A DNA stretch of 33,368 bases from an uncultured Christensenellaceae bacterium (GCA_944380275.1 CALWHB010000001.1:1-33368), one strand, 5' to 3'; positions 1 through 8,196 are shown, counted from the stretch's first letter. Program-made: numbers and translations. The notes: generated by a model from the sequence alone, not told the origin.

Positions 1-70
1 CGTCGATTTAGCTAAACAAGTATTCTAAAATAAGGCAAAATATATTTATATCCAGCCATAATATTTCTTA

Positions 71-103
71 AAATCCCCGAATTACAACCTTCGGGGATTT
101 TTT
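71..103 (+). terminator. Intrinsic terminator of a gene upstream of the window
   Basis: A 10-bp perfect stem (71-80 pairs with 91-100, core CCCCGA/TCGGGG) with a 10-nt loop runs into a T run. This is a classic Rho-independent terminator read on the plus strand. The gene it ends lies left of the window. Confidence 0.85.
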
Positions 104-671
104 ATGATATTGTTTGAGTGCAAGTGTTTTTATGCGCGGTCCAAATGTAATGTGATTTTTTGTCGTTTAAAATTTCAATAAAATTTTGTACGGATTGATT
201 TATTTTTTTCAGGATGCTTTACAGTTTGTAATCATCTTGAATTTAAAACAGAATATTTATTTACAATTATTTTATTAAGAGTTTTGTGCCAAAATATATA
301 GATAAAACGGATATATGATTATTGTTGATTTTATTGTAAATCCAGTTTGCGACCAACTAATTACCCCTGATATCCGTGTCGCTGAAACACACGCATTTTT
401 GGCGTGCTTTTCAAAGAATTTTCTATTTTTTTGCACCGTTTTATACATATTAAGCATTTCAATGCGTGACATTGCGCGTTGTCATGCCGCTGAAAACTTT
501 TTAAGTCGTCGGTTTTGTTTTCAATTAAATTATACCGCTTTTAATGCACTGTTAAATTTATATGTATGTAGTGATTGATAATCTGATTTGTCATTGTCGG
601 ATGAAAAATATTGTGAGCCGTATTTGCGCTCAGTGTTTCTGTGCTTATTTATTTTATTAAAATATTTTACT
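104..671. other. AT-rich gap with no convincing gene
   Basis: This stretch of about 570 bases is strongly AT-rich. Its only sizeable open frame (315-578, plus strand) has no ribosome binding site, a phenylalanine- and cysteine-rich product unlike any family I recognise, and base composition unlike the neighbouring genes. A weak five-pair stem near 387-406 is the only structure I noticed. I see no RNA gene or mobile element. Confidence 0.6.
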
Positions 672-700
672 TTGTCTTTCAGGTGTGCTATCATTATAGT
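672..700 (+). promoter_or_regulatory. Putative sigma-A promoter of yggS-sepF-lspA-rluD
   Basis: TTGTCT (672-677) and TATAGT (695-700) are separated by 17 bp. The predicted start near 707 leaves a leader of about 8 nt, overlapping a weak AGAAGG ribosome binding site, so either the leader is very short or transcription starts further upstream. Confidence 0.4.
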
Positions 701-714
701 GCAGAAGGTAAAAT

Positions 715-1407
715 ATGCTTGAAAAATGCGCTATTGAAGAAAATATAAATAATTTCAAAGGGAACGTCAAAAAGCTTTCCGGTATTTCAGGTCGTGAAGT
801 CAGGATTGTTGCTGCTACAAAAACGCAGCCCAAAGAACTTCTGGATTTTATAGCCGAAAAGTCGCTTTTGTCTGACGTCGGAGAAAACAGAGTTCAGGAG
901 TTTGTTGAAAAATACGACCCTGAAAGCAGTCTGAATTACCATATAATCGGGCAACTCCAGTCAAATAAAGTTAAGTATATTGCCGGCAAAGTGGTTCTGA
1001 TTCACTCTCTTGACAGATATTCTCTTGCTGACGAAATACAGAAACAGTCAGAAAAAAGAGGTATTATAAGCGATTGCCTGGTTGAAGTAAATATGGGCAG
1101 CGAGCTTACAAAAGGCGGCATAAATCCCGATGAACTGCATGGTTTTGTGGAAGGACTCAGAAAATATGCCAATATCAGAGTGAAAGGAATAATGAGCGTT
1201 ATGCCAAACGTGCAGATATCTCCTCTGATAGAATATTATAAAAAGTTTGCCTTGCTTTTTGCCGGGCTTGAAAATATCAGAGGCGGCAACGTGTCGCCGG
1301 ATATTTGTTCGTGCGGCATGTCTAACGACTATGCGCCCGCAATCGAATACGGCGGGTCGAACATGGTAAGACCGGGCAGAATTCTGTTCGGCGCAAGAAA
1401 TCAGTAA
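715..1407 (+). CDS. yggS: YggS/PROSC family pyridoxal-phosphate homeostasis protein
   Basis: This is a 230-residue single-domain protein of the alanine-racemase-like barrel family that binds pyridoxal 5'-phosphate and buffers vitamin B6 and amino-acid pools without a firm enzymatic activity. The PLP lysine is K36 in the segment AATKTQP. Family landmarks follow in order: GENRVQEF, HIIGQLQSNK, VNMGSELTKGG, GIMSVMPN and the phosphate-binding end GGSNMVRPGRILFGAR. Length matches the family. It is the first gene of a block with sepF, 10 nt downstream, the same pairing as ylmE-ylmF in Bacillus. The start has only a weak AGAAGG site. Identification is firm. The physiological role is known only from the family. 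Confidence 0.93.
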   Translation: MLEKCAIEENINNFKGNVKKLSGISGREVRIVAATKTQPKELLDFIAEKSLLSDVGENRVQEFVEKYDPESSLNYHIIGQLQSNKVKYIAGKVVLIHSLDRYSLADEIQKQSEKRGIISDCLVEVNMGSELTKGGINPDELHGFVEGLRKYANIRVKGIMSVMPNVQISPLIEYYKKFALLFAGLENIRGGNVSPDICSCGMSNDYAPAIEYGGSNMVRPGRILFGARNQ

Positions 1408-1417
1408 GAGGTTTAGT

Positions 1418-2299
1418 ATGGACGACAACGACAGAAGAAGATTCAATAACGACGAAAACGACTATTATACCAATAATAGCCGCAGAATTCCCAACTTGCC
1501 GCCGCGTACGACGTATGGCGCGTCGCAGGGTTTAGGCGTTCGCAGGGACGGAGTCCCCTCGGGAAACGACAGGACTTATTCCGCACAAGACAACTTCGGT
1601 GGAAGAGCAGTGCCTTCTTCCGTTCAGAACACGGGTGCGGCAAGACAGTACGACAGGTCTGTGCCTCCGCAAAGCGTGCAAGGAAATTACGGCTCTTATT
1701 CTGCGGCGCAAAGACCTTCTTACGCAGGACAGGCTGCGCCTTATCCTCAGGGGCAAGTGCCTTATTCTCCGCAAGGGAATTATCAGCAGCAGGGCAATTA
1801 TGCTCCTCAAGGAGGATACAGACCTGCTCAGGGCGGTTATGTTCCTCTTCAGAGCGGCTATCCTCATGGAAATTATCCTCAGCAAGGCGGCGCAGCAGGT
1901 TATCCTCAAAATCAAGGGCAGTACGACGAGCGCGATTTTTCTTATGAAAACGTACAGGCGCAGCAGTCAGAGCAAAAGAAGAAACGCGGATTTTTCGGTT
2001 TCGGTAAGCAGAAGAAAGACGAAATCGACCCGACAAATATGGGCAACGTTATTATTACAGAGCCGCGTTCATACGACGACGTGCGCGTTATTATCGACGG
2101 TCTGAGAAAAAGACAGGCAATAATAATTGACCTTTCAAAGGTTTCTGACAAAGATTCTCAAAGAATACTCGACTTCCTCAGCGGAGCGATATACGCTCTC
2201 GGCGGTGCGCAACAGAGAATAAACGACCATATGTTCCTCTTTACGCCTGAAGGGGTTATGATTCAGGGGCCGGCGTCGCTGAGAAACAAATACAGATAA
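1418..2299 (+). CDS. sepF: SepF, FtsZ-anchoring cell-division protein with a long disordered N-terminus
   Basis: SepF tethers FtsZ to the membrane and bundles its filaments at the division site. The conserved SepF core occupies roughly residues 208-286 of 293 (NVIITEPRSYDDV at its start, FLSGAIYALGG, then FLFTPEGV). The usual SepF is about 150 residues. Here about 185 extra residues precede the core, rich in Tyr, Gln, Gly, Pro and Asn, with 19 tyrosines in residues 1-180. The N-terminus is charged and hydrophilic, without the amphipathic membrane-binding helix of Bacillus SepF. A basic-aromatic patch KKKRGFFGFGKQKK (187-200) sits directly before the core and could do that job. An AGAGG ribosome binding site precedes the ATG. 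It lies between yggS and lspA in one operon. Confidence 0.93.
   Translation: MDDNDRRRFNNDENDYYTNNSRRIPNLPPRTTYGASQGLGVRRDGVPSGNDRTYSAQDNFGGRAVPSSVQNTGAARQYDRSVPPQSVQGNYGSYSAAQRPSYAGQAAPYPQGQVPYSPQGNYQQQGNYAPQGGYRPAQGGYVPLQSGYPHGNYPQQGGAAGYPQNQGQYDERDFSYENVQAQQSEQKKKRGFFGFGKQKKDEIDPTNMGNVIITEPRSYDDVRVIIDGLRKRQAIIIDLSKVSDKDSQRILDFLSGAIYALGGAQQRINDHMFLFTPEGVMIQGPASLRNKYR
1730..1921 (+). repeat. Imperfect coding repeat inside sepF (Gln-Gly-Tyr-Pro type)
   Basis: Residues 105-168 of SepF are built from short degenerate units of the type PQGNY, PQGGY and QSGY spaced about 6-7 residues apart. At DNA level the word CCTCAAGG and close variants recur. This looks like expansion of a low-complexity linker. 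Confidence 0.7.
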
Positions 2300-2316
2300 C
2301 AGGGCAATTTCAGACT

Positions 2317-3192
2317 ATGTCGGAAAAAATCAAAAAATACAGAATTTATATTTTTGAAGTGCTGTTTTTTGCCGCACTTCTTGCGGTCGACCTTATTTCT
2401 AAGGCGGCAGCTTTTGCTTTTCTTGAAAAAAAAGGCGGTAGTTACGTCGTTTTTGAAGGAATTTACGAGCTAATCGAAGTGCATAACGACGGTGCGTCTT
2501 TCGGGATATTCGGCGGACAGACGACTATGCTTTCTATATTTACCGCGATTGCCATGGTTGCGCTTGTGGGTATGCTTATATGGAGGCCGAAATCTCCCAA
2601 ACTGTTCAGGTACGGTGTAATCGCAGTTGTGGCAGGAGGAGTCGGCAATCTGATAGACAGACTTGCGTACGGATATGTGCGCGATTTTATCGACTATACG
2701 TTCCTGAAAACATTTTTCGGTATTCAGAATTTCGGAGTGGGTAATATTGCAGACATTTTTGTGCTTGTCGGACTGCTTTGTCTTATGGTTTACGTGTTCT
2801 TCGGGTACAAAGAAGGGGATTTTGACAAAAATCCGTCTTTGTCGGGAAAAATCCCCGAAACCGTCGTCGTAAACGAAGGAGAAGAGCAAAAACCCGTAAA
2901 ACAGGAAGAAGAAAAGGGGCTGACTCAAAGCTCAGACGCTATCTCAGAAAACCGTGGGTCCGACGATTTTGCACGGGAAGACAGTGAAAAGACGATAAGC
3001 GAAGAAGACAATATTACAGGAGAAACTGGTTTGTCGAACACGGAAAATTATGTAGCCGAAAAGGTTGTGTGTGTGCGCAGAAAAATAAATTCAGAAATTG
3101 AAACCGATGAAAAATCATGCGTTGAATTGAAAAAATCTGCAACAAAAAACAACGCGCGCGGTGATGCCGTGAAAGGCGGCGCAGACAGATGA
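2317..3192 (+). CDS. lspA: Lipoprotein signal peptidase (signal peptidase II) with a long C-terminal tail
   Basis: LspA cleaves the signal peptide of diacylglyceryl-modified prolipoproteins in the membrane. The first 170 residues or so have the family layout: four hydrophobic segments, the HNDGASFGIF motif, and the two catalytic aspartates in GNLIDR and NIADIF. Normal LspA ends there at 150-170 residues. This one continues for about 115 hydrophilic, Glu/Asp/Lys-rich residues to 291, predicted disordered and cytoplasmic. The ribosome binding site is weak and distant (AGGG near 2300), so translation may be coupled to sepF, which ends 17 nt upstream. The stop overlaps the rluD start as ATGA. Confidence 0.92.
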   Translation: MSEKIKKYRIYIFEVLFFAALLAVDLISKAAAFAFLEKKGGSYVVFEGIYELIEVHNDGASFGIFGGQTTMLSIFTAIAMVALVGMLIWRPKSPKLFRYGVIAVVAGGVGNLIDRLAYGYVRDFIDYTFLKTFFGIQNFGVGNIADIFVLVGLLCLMVYVFFGYKEGDFDKNPSLSGKIPETVVVNEGEEQKPVKQEEEKGLTQSSDAISENRGSDDFAREDSEKTISEEDNITGETGLSNTENYVAEKVVCVRRKINSEIETDEKSCVELKKSATKNNARGDAVKGGADR

Positions 3193-4106
3193 GTGAAGAT
3201 AAATGGATAACAGCGATTGCGCAACGGACGGGAGAAAGACTGGACGTTTTTGTCGCTGAAGTCGCGTCCTGTACCCGTTCTCACGCAAAGACCCTTATAG
3301 AAGACGGAAACGTGACGGTAAACGGTTTGAAAGCCTCCAAAAGCGGGCTTTCTGTCAGAATTGGCGATAAAGTAGAAATCGTAAATCCCGCGCCTAAAGA
3401 ACTGAATCTTATGCCGCAGGATATTCCTGTGGAGATAATATGGCAGGACGACGACTTAGCCGTTGTGAACAAACCGCAGGGTATGGTAGTGCATCCTGCA
3501 CCTGGTTCTTACGACAATACCCTTGTCAACGCGCTTTTGTTCAAACTCGATTCGCTCAGCGGAATAAACGGAGTTGCGCGTCCCGGCATAGTGCATAGGC
3601 TGGATAAAGATACTTCAGGATTGCTTGTGGTGGCAAAAAACGACTTTGCTCATACGTCGCTGCAAAAGCAGATAGCCGAAAAGAGTGCGAAAAGATTTTA
3701 TTATGCGCTGCTCGACGGGGTTGTAGAGAAGGATAACGGAGAGATTAGAAATTTTCTTGCGCGCAGTACCTCTGACAGAAAAAAATATGCAGTGGCTAAA
3801 GACGGAAGGCTTGCGATAACTCTTTATAAAGTTGTGAAGAGATATCCTGCGTATTCTTTTGTCGAATACGAACTGAAGACGGGAAGAACGCATCAGATAA
3901 GGGTTCACTCCAGATACATAGGGCATCCCGTTGTAGGTGATAAGACTTACGGCGGCAGCGATAAATTCGGATTGAAAGGACAGCTGCTGCACGCATATAA
4001 ACTTGTGCTTACGCATCCGAGGACAGGTGAAGAAATGACGTTTACCGCGCCTCTTCCGGATTATTTTCAAAATGTTCTCGATAAGCTGGACGGCATTGAA
4101 AAATAA
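3189..4106 (+). CDS. rluD: RluD family 23S rRNA pseudouridine synthase
   Basis: This 305-residue protein has an N-terminal S4 RNA-binding domain (about residues 15-70) and a pseudouridine synthase domain with the catalytic motif HRLDKDTSG, where Asp139 is the expected nucleophile. Later landmarks are KTGRTHQIRVH and GHPVVGDKTYGG. The RluA/RluD family isomerises uridines in large-subunit rRNA. The Bacillus relative YlyB lies beside lspA as here. The exact target uridines cannot be read from sequence. The start ATG overlaps the lspA stop by 4 nt, which suggests translational coupling. It is the last gene of the operon, with a terminator about 115 nt downstream. Confidence 0.9.
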   Translation: MSEDKWITAIAQRTGERLDVFVAEVASCTRSHAKTLIEDGNVTVNGLKASKSGLSVRIGDKVEIVNPAPKELNLMPQDIPVEIIWQDDDLAVVNKPQGMVVHPAPGSYDNTLVNALLFKLDSLSGINGVARPGIVHRLDKDTSGLLVVAKNDFAHTSLQKQIAEKSAKRFYYALLDGVVEKDNGEIRNFLARSTSDRKKYAVAKDGRLAITLYKVVKRYPAYSFVEYELKTGRTHQIRVHSRYIGHPVVGDKTYGGSDKFGLKGQLLHAYKLVLTHPRTGEEMTFTAPLPDYFQNVLDKLDGIEK

Positions 4107-4219
4107 TTCTTATATTGCCGATTTCAACTCCGGCGGAAAGCATAAACAAGAGGACGGGTCGTGCGTTGTAATCGCGCCGTAAAGGTACATTGATACATCT
4201 GACCGAAAAACGAAAAATT

Positions 4220-4250
4220 AAACGCTCTGACAGAAAAGAGCGTTTTTTTG
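4220..4250. terminator. Bidirectional terminator between convergent rluD and rqcH
   Basis: The stem AACGCTCT (4221-4228) with AGAGCGTT (4237-4244) has an 8-nt loop, a run of seven T on the plus side and an A/T-rich flank that reads as TTTAATTTTT on the minus strand. It can therefore stop both rluD (plus) and rqcH (minus). Confidence 0.8.
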
Positions 4251-4340
4251 TTTAAACAGCTTTTTGACATAAAACGTCTGATAAGCCGATATTTGCGAAA
4301 ATCCGATTAAACTTACGCGATATTCAGGTATAAATATGTT

Positions 4341-6068
4341 TCAGTCTTTTTGCAGTAGTTCTTTGTGTTCGTTTGCGGTAACGGTCGCGCTGTTGTATAC
4401 GGTATACAATACCATGCCGGGTTTTCCGCACGGATGACGTCTTAAGTTGCGTCTTTGCGTATAGTCGCATACGGTCTTCGTGCCGGGTTGTGCCTGAGAG
4501 TAAAAACACGCTATTTCGCAGGCGGTCTGAATAACGCTGTCGGGAATTTCTCTGCCTTCTGTAAATACGATGGTATGCGAACCATGAACGTCTTTTGCGT
4601 GTACCCACAAATCTCCTCCGTTGGCAAGCTTGAAAGTGAGTTTGTCGTTTTGAAGATTGTTTTTTCCTACTGCTATCGTAAACCCGTCTGTTTCGTAAAA
4701 ATACGGCTGGGCAGTTTTTGTGCGGGTTTTATTGCGCCTTCCGGAAGGTTTAAGCGCGCCTGCTGCAATGAGTTCTGATTCAACTTCTGCGATTTCGTCG
4801 TCGGTAGAGCATACTTCGATTGACGGAGCGATGCTGAGCAGATATTCGAGTTCCTGACTTGTTTCTTCTATCTGTTTCGTTACGACTTCAAGGGTGCGTT
4901 TCTGCTTGGAGTATTTCTTAAAATACTGTTGCGCGTTCTGTCCCGGGGTGAGCCTTTCGTCGAGAGGTATGACAACGTCGGGAGCGTCTTCTTCGTAATA
5001 GTCCTGCACGGTTACGCATTTGTCGCCTCTGTTGATTTTGTAGAGATTGGCGGTGAGCAGTTCTCCGTAACGTTTATTCTTTTCAAGTCCTGACGCCTCT
5101 GACAGTCTGCCGTGACATTTTTCAAGACGTTTTCTGAGTTTCGTAACTGCGGCGGCATGTGCCTTTCTGAGATGTTTTGTGTGTTCGTTTCTTCTGTATT
5201 TTTCGTCCTTTTTGCCTATGCATTTTTCAACCGCGTCACTCAGCGTCGAGGCTGAAGTGAAAGTGTAAGAAGAGGATTTGTACGGGAAGATATAATAGTC
5301 GTCTTCTACGCCGTCGGAAATGCTGCAACAGGGCGAATATACGTCTGTATCGTTTATGTTGAGCAGAGTGTCGAGGTTTTTCAATATCGCGTCAATCTGC
5401 GCGTCTGAAGGTTTTGAGCAGTTGTCTGTGTCTGAAATATAGAGCAGTTCTTTTACCGTAGATACCGAAAAGCCCGAAACCGCCGACATTATAAACCCTG
5501 TAAGGTCGCTGCCGTTGTAGTTGAGAAAGGCAGATTTCAATGCCGCTTTGTCGGTGCAGGGTATCTTGTTTCTGGGCGGAAGTTCGTAGCGTACGGACGG
5601 CAGAAGACAGCGTTTTGTCGCAGAATCGTAAGACGCCTGCTTTAAAGTGTCTTTTATTTTTCCGTCTGAATCCACAAGAAGTATGTTGCTGTATCTTCCC
5701 ATTGTTTCGGCAATAAGTGAGTATACGACTTCGTCGCGGAGTTCGTTGCGCGAAGTTACTGTAAAGCAGAATATGCGGTCGTCGCCGAGCATGGTAATTT
5801 TGTTTATTACACCGCCGGCAAGGCATTTTCTCAGCCTCATGCAGAACGCGGGAGCGGTCAGAGGATTTGTCTTTTTTGAAGTCGAAAGATGCAGGCGCGG
5901 GTTTTGTGCGTTTGCGGAAATCGCAACGGTGAGATTTTCACCGCCTTTGCGCACATGAAGATTTATTTCGTCGGATTCGGGCATGCTTATTTTGTCTATT
6001 TTGCCGCCGGAAAGCTTGTCGTTGAGTTCTTTGCAAAGCGCGTTGAGCGTAATAAAGTCGTTGGGCAT
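4341..6068 (-). CDS. rqcH: RqcH (NFACT/Rqc2 family) ribosome-associated quality-control factor
   Basis: RqcH binds stalled 50S-peptidyl-tRNA complexes and adds C-terminal alanine tails that mark the nascent chain for ClpXP. The 575-residue protein has NFACT-N at the start (LNALCKELNDKLSGGKIDKI), the DR pair at residues 97-98 (in LGDDRIF), which aligns with the tailing-critical D97/R98 of Bacillus subtilis RqcH, a charged coiled-coil middle (about 300-430), and the NFACT-R domain near the C-terminus (DLWVHAKDVHGSHTIV). I start it at 6068, after a GAGGATA site. The frame stays open to 6149, but that would add a hydrophobic stretch unlike the family and run into the promoter. The older name FbpA reflects fibronectin binding reported for some relatives. 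The gene is divergent from tig-clpP-clpX. Confidence 0.93.
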   Translation of the reverse strand: MPNDFITLNALCKELNDKLSGGKIDKISMPESDEINLHVRKGGENLTVAISANAQNPRLHLSTSKKTNPLTAPAFCMRLRKCLAGGVINKITMLGDDRIFCFTVTSRNELRDEVVYSLIAETMGRYSNILLVDSDGKIKDTLKQASYDSATKRCLLPSVRYELPPRNKIPCTDKAALKSAFLNYNGSDLTGFIMSAVSGFSVSTVKELLYISDTDNCSKPSDAQIDAILKNLDTLLNINDTDVYSPCCSISDGVEDDYYIFPYKSSSYTFTSASTLSDAVEKCIGKKDEKYRRNEHTKHLRKAHAAAVTKLRKRLEKCHGRLSEASGLEKNKRYGELLTANLYKINRGDKCVTVQDYYEEDAPDVVIPLDERLTPGQNAQQYFKKYSKQKRTLEVVTKQIEETSQELEYLLSIAPSIEVCSTDDEIAEVESELIAAGALKPSGRRNKTRTKTAQPYFYETDGFTIAVGKNNLQNDKLTFKLANGGDLWVHAKDVHGSHTIVFTEGREIPDSVIQTACEIACFYSQAQPGTKTVCDYTQRRNLRRHPCGKPGMVLYTVYNSATVTANEHKELLQKD

Positions 6069-6108
6069 AATTATCCTCGTTTTGTCGCATTTTTGCAACA
6101 ACGTAAAT

Positions 6109-6137
6109 ATTATAAAATATTTATAAAATATTTGCAA
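6109..6137 (-). promoter_or_regulatory. Sigma-A promoter of rqcH
   Basis: Read on the minus strand, TTGCAA (6137-6132) is followed after exactly 17 bp by a perfect TATAAT (6114-6109). The predicted start is near 6102, giving a leader of about 34 nt that contains the GAGGATA ribosome binding site. The -35 box is the left arm of the inverted repeat at 6132-6149. Confidence 0.7.
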
Positions 6138-6149
6138 TTGTAATTGCAA
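6132..6149. promoter_or_regulatory. Perfect inverted repeat spanning both divergent -35 boxes (candidate operator)
   Basis: TTGCAATT-gt-AATTGCAA is a perfect inverted repeat with 8-bp arms and a 2-bp centre. Its outer hexamers are the -35 boxes of the rqcH and tig promoters. A dimeric regulator bound here would cover both promoters. No candidate regulator gene is in the window, so the operator role is inference. Confidence 0.5.
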
Positions 6150-6172
6150 TAAATCGTCGATTGTGCTAAAAT
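6144..6172 (+). promoter_or_regulatory. Sigma-A extended -10 promoter of tig-clpP-clpX
   Basis: TTGCAA (6144-6149), a 17-bp spacer and TAAAAT (6167-6172) preceded by TGC form an extended -10 promoter. The predicted start is near 6179, about 36 nt ahead of the tig ATG, which has a GTGAGG ribosome binding site. Confidence 0.72.
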
Positions 6173-6214
6173 TATTTCACTGTGTAAAAAACTATTCAAA
6201 GTGAGGATATAAAA

Positions 6215-7501
6215 ATGAACTACACAAAAGAACTTCTTGAAAAAGACCGCGTAAAATTTACCGTGGAAGTAAGCGAAGAGGAGTGGAAAAACGCTCTTAC
6301 CAAGGCGTATGAAAAGACCAAGGGCAAATATCAGATAGAGGGATTCCGCAAGGGAAAGGTTCCCCGCAAGGTAATAGAGAACATGTACGGCGTTGGAGTA
6401 TTTTTCGACGAGGCGTTGGATATAATTTTGCCTGAAACTTATACTCAGGTACTGGATAAGGAAAGCGAACTTTTCCCCGTCGACAGACCCGAAGTGGATA
6501 TTATCGCAATCAGCGACAGCACGCTCAAGTATTCCGCTACCGTTCAGCTGCGCCCGACGGTAACTCTCGGCGCGTATACAGGACTCGATTTTGAAAAGAA
6601 GAGTACCGATGTCAGCGACGAAGAAGTTGAGGCAGAAATCAAAAAAGACCTTGAGAACGCCGGTTCATGGGAACCCGTGGGCGACAGAGCAGTCGCAAAC
6701 GGCGACAAGTGCGTTATCGATTTCAGCGGCAGCATTGACGGCGTAAAGTTTGACGGAGGCACCGCAAAGGATTACACCCTCGTACTGGGCAGCGGTTCTT
6801 TCATCCCCGGTTTCGAAGACCAGATGGTAGGCATGAAGGAAGGCGAAACCAGAGTAGTAAAGGTTAAATTCCCTGAAGATTACCATGCGGAAAATCTTGC
6901 AGGCAAGGATGCGGAATTTGAAGTGGTTCTTCACAGCGCGACCGTTAAGAACGTTCCCGCACTCGACAACGAAACGGTTAAAGATATTTCAGAATTCGAT
7001 ACCGTTGACGATTATAAGAAGAGCGTTAAGGATAGAATCGCAGCAAAGAAGAACGAAGAGGCTGATTTTGCTCTTGACCAGGCTATTATGGAAAAAATCG
7101 CAGAAAACGCTCAGGTTGAAGTTCCGGAGTGCATGATTAACGATGAGGCTGAAGATATGGTAAGAGAGTTTGAGTACAGAGTTATGTACAGCGGCGGCAG
7201 CCCCGAACAGTTCTACAAGATGAGCGGACAGACGAGAGAAAACGTTCTCAACACTTATAAAACCGGTGCCGCTAAGAACGTAAAACTCAGACTTGTCATG
7301 CAGGAAATAATCAAGGCTGCCGGTATTACCGTAAGCGAAGAAGAAATAGAGAAAGATATTGAAAAATCCGCAGAAGAGGCGGCTATGGAAGTTGAAGAAT
7401 TCAAGAAGAATATCAGCGACGAACATAAGAGCTATATCAGAAATTCTCTGCTTACAAAGAAGACGTTCGAATTTCTTAAGAACAACAACAATATAAAGTA
7501 A
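6215..7501 (+). CDS. tig: Trigger factor, ribosome-associated chaperone and prolyl isomerase
   Basis: Trigger factor docks at the peptide exit tunnel and shields nascent chains. The 428-residue protein has the usual three parts: an N-terminal ribosome-binding domain with the signature GFRKGKVPRKVIE (residues 43-55), an FKBP-type prolyl isomerase domain (about 150-245, with GSGSFIPGFEDQMVGM), and a long helical C-terminal substrate cradle. Length is normal. It is the first gene of an operon with clpP and clpX, as in many bacteria, so folding and degradation of new proteins are co-expressed. A 12-bp hairpin without a T run separates it from clpP. Confidence 0.96.
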   Translation: MNYTKELLEKDRVKFTVEVSEEEWKNALTKAYEKTKGKYQIEGFRKGKVPRKVIENMYGVGVFFDEALDIILPETYTQVLDKESELFPVDRPEVDIIAISDSTLKYSATVQLRPTVTLGAYTGLDFEKKSTDVSDEEVEAEIKKDLENAGSWEPVGDRAVANGDKCVIDFSGSIDGVKFDGGTAKDYTLVLGSGSFIPGFEDQMVGMKEGETRVVKVKFPEDYHAENLAGKDAEFEVVLHSATVKNVPALDNETVKDISEFDTVDDYKKSVKDRIAAKKNEEADFALDQAIMEKIAENAQVEVPECMINDEAEDMVREFEYRVMYSGGSPEQFYKMSGQTRENVLNTYKTGAAKNVKLRLVMQEIIKAAGITVSEEEIEKDIEKSAEEAAMEVEEFKKNISDEHKSYIRNSLLTKKTFEFLKNNNNIK

Positions 7502-7520
7502 TTGCGGCTTTGAAACAGGA

Positions 7521-7550
7521 TTCTTCCTCTCCTCAGTCGGAGGGGAAGAA
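7521..7550 (+). other. Strong intercistronic hairpin between tig and clpP
   Basis: Positions 7521-7532 pair with 7539-7550 (12 bp, one G-U) around the loop TCAGTC. No T run follows, so it is not a normal terminator. It may protect the tig mRNA 3' end, set the clpP:tig ratio, or mark a processing site. Confidence 0.6.
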
Positions 7551-7586
7551 GAAAGTTCGTTGACAATATCATAACAGGAGGATTTG

Positions 7587-8189
7587 ATGATGAAAAAGGA
7601 CGAAATAGTAAAAAACAATATATACGTCATCGACAAGGTAGACGGGGGAGAAAGGCAGTACGACATATATTCAAGACTGCTTGAGGACAGAATAATCTTT
7701 CTTACGGACGAAATCAACGATTACACTGCGAACCTCGTTGTCGCTCAGCTCATTTTTCTTGAGGCTAAGGACAGCGAAAAGGATATCTGCATATATATAA
7801 ACAGCCCCGGCGGCAGCGTAAGCGCGGGTCTTGCAATATACGATACGATACAGTACATCAAATGCGACGTCAGCACTATATGTATAGGTATGGCGGCGTC
7901 TATGGGCGCGTTCCTGCTTGCGGCAGGCACAAAGGGCAAGAGATATGCGTTGCCCAACAGCGAAATCATGATTCACCAGCCTCTCGGCGGTGCGCAGGGA
8001 CAGGCGTCTGACGTTGAAATCATGGCAAATCACCTCAAGAAGACTAAGGATAAACTCACGAGAATTTTGGCGGAGAACTGCGGACAACCGTACGAGAAAG
8101 TACTTGAAGATACCGACAGGGATAATTTCCTCAGCCCTGAAGAGGCACTTAAGTACGGAATTATCGACCAGATTTATTATAAGAGGTGA
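7587..8189 (+). CDS. clpP: ATP-dependent Clp protease proteolytic subunit
   Basis: ClpP forms the double-heptamer protease chamber served by ClpX. The catalytic triad is Ser105 (in GMAASMGAF), His130 (in MIHQPLGG) and Asp179 (in EDTDRDNF). The 25- and 49-residue spacings equal those of Escherichia coli ClpP. The SPGG oxyanion loop is present. The AGGAGG site at 7576-7581 serves the ATG at 7587 or the adjacent one at 7590. The TTG at 7584 is too close. At 200 residues the length is normal. clpX follows after 7 nt. Together with RqcH upstream, this protease would degrade alanine-tailed nascent chains. Confidence 0.96.
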   Translation: MMKKDEIVKNNIYVIDKVDGGERQYDIYSRLLEDRIIFLTDEINDYTANLVVAQLIFLEAKDSEKDICIYINSPGGSVSAGLAIYDTIQYIKCDVSTICIGMAASMGAFLLAAGTKGKRYALPNSEIMIHQPLGGAQGQASDVEIMANHLKKTKDKLTRILAENCGQPYEKVLEDTDRDNFLSPEEALKYGIIDQIYYKR

Positions 8190-8196
8190 ATAAGCA

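Noticed and set aside
379..392. 14-mer TCGCTGAAACACAC also found at 10047-10060
   Set aside because: One shared 14-mer on a 33-kb window is within chance expectation, and flanking sequence shows no similarity. Not called a dispersed repeat.
315..578. Plus-strand frame of 87 codons in the first gap
   Set aside because: No ribosome binding site, AT-driven Phe/Leu/Cys composition, no recognisable family.
1443..2036. Long minus-strand frame antisense to sepF
   Set aside because: It is a shadow of the low-complexity sepF repeat, whose codon bias keeps stops out of other frames. The plus-strand product is a clear SepF.
7560..7565. TTGACA just before clpP as a separate promoter
   Set aside because: No -10 hexamer can be placed at a workable spacing before the clpP start.
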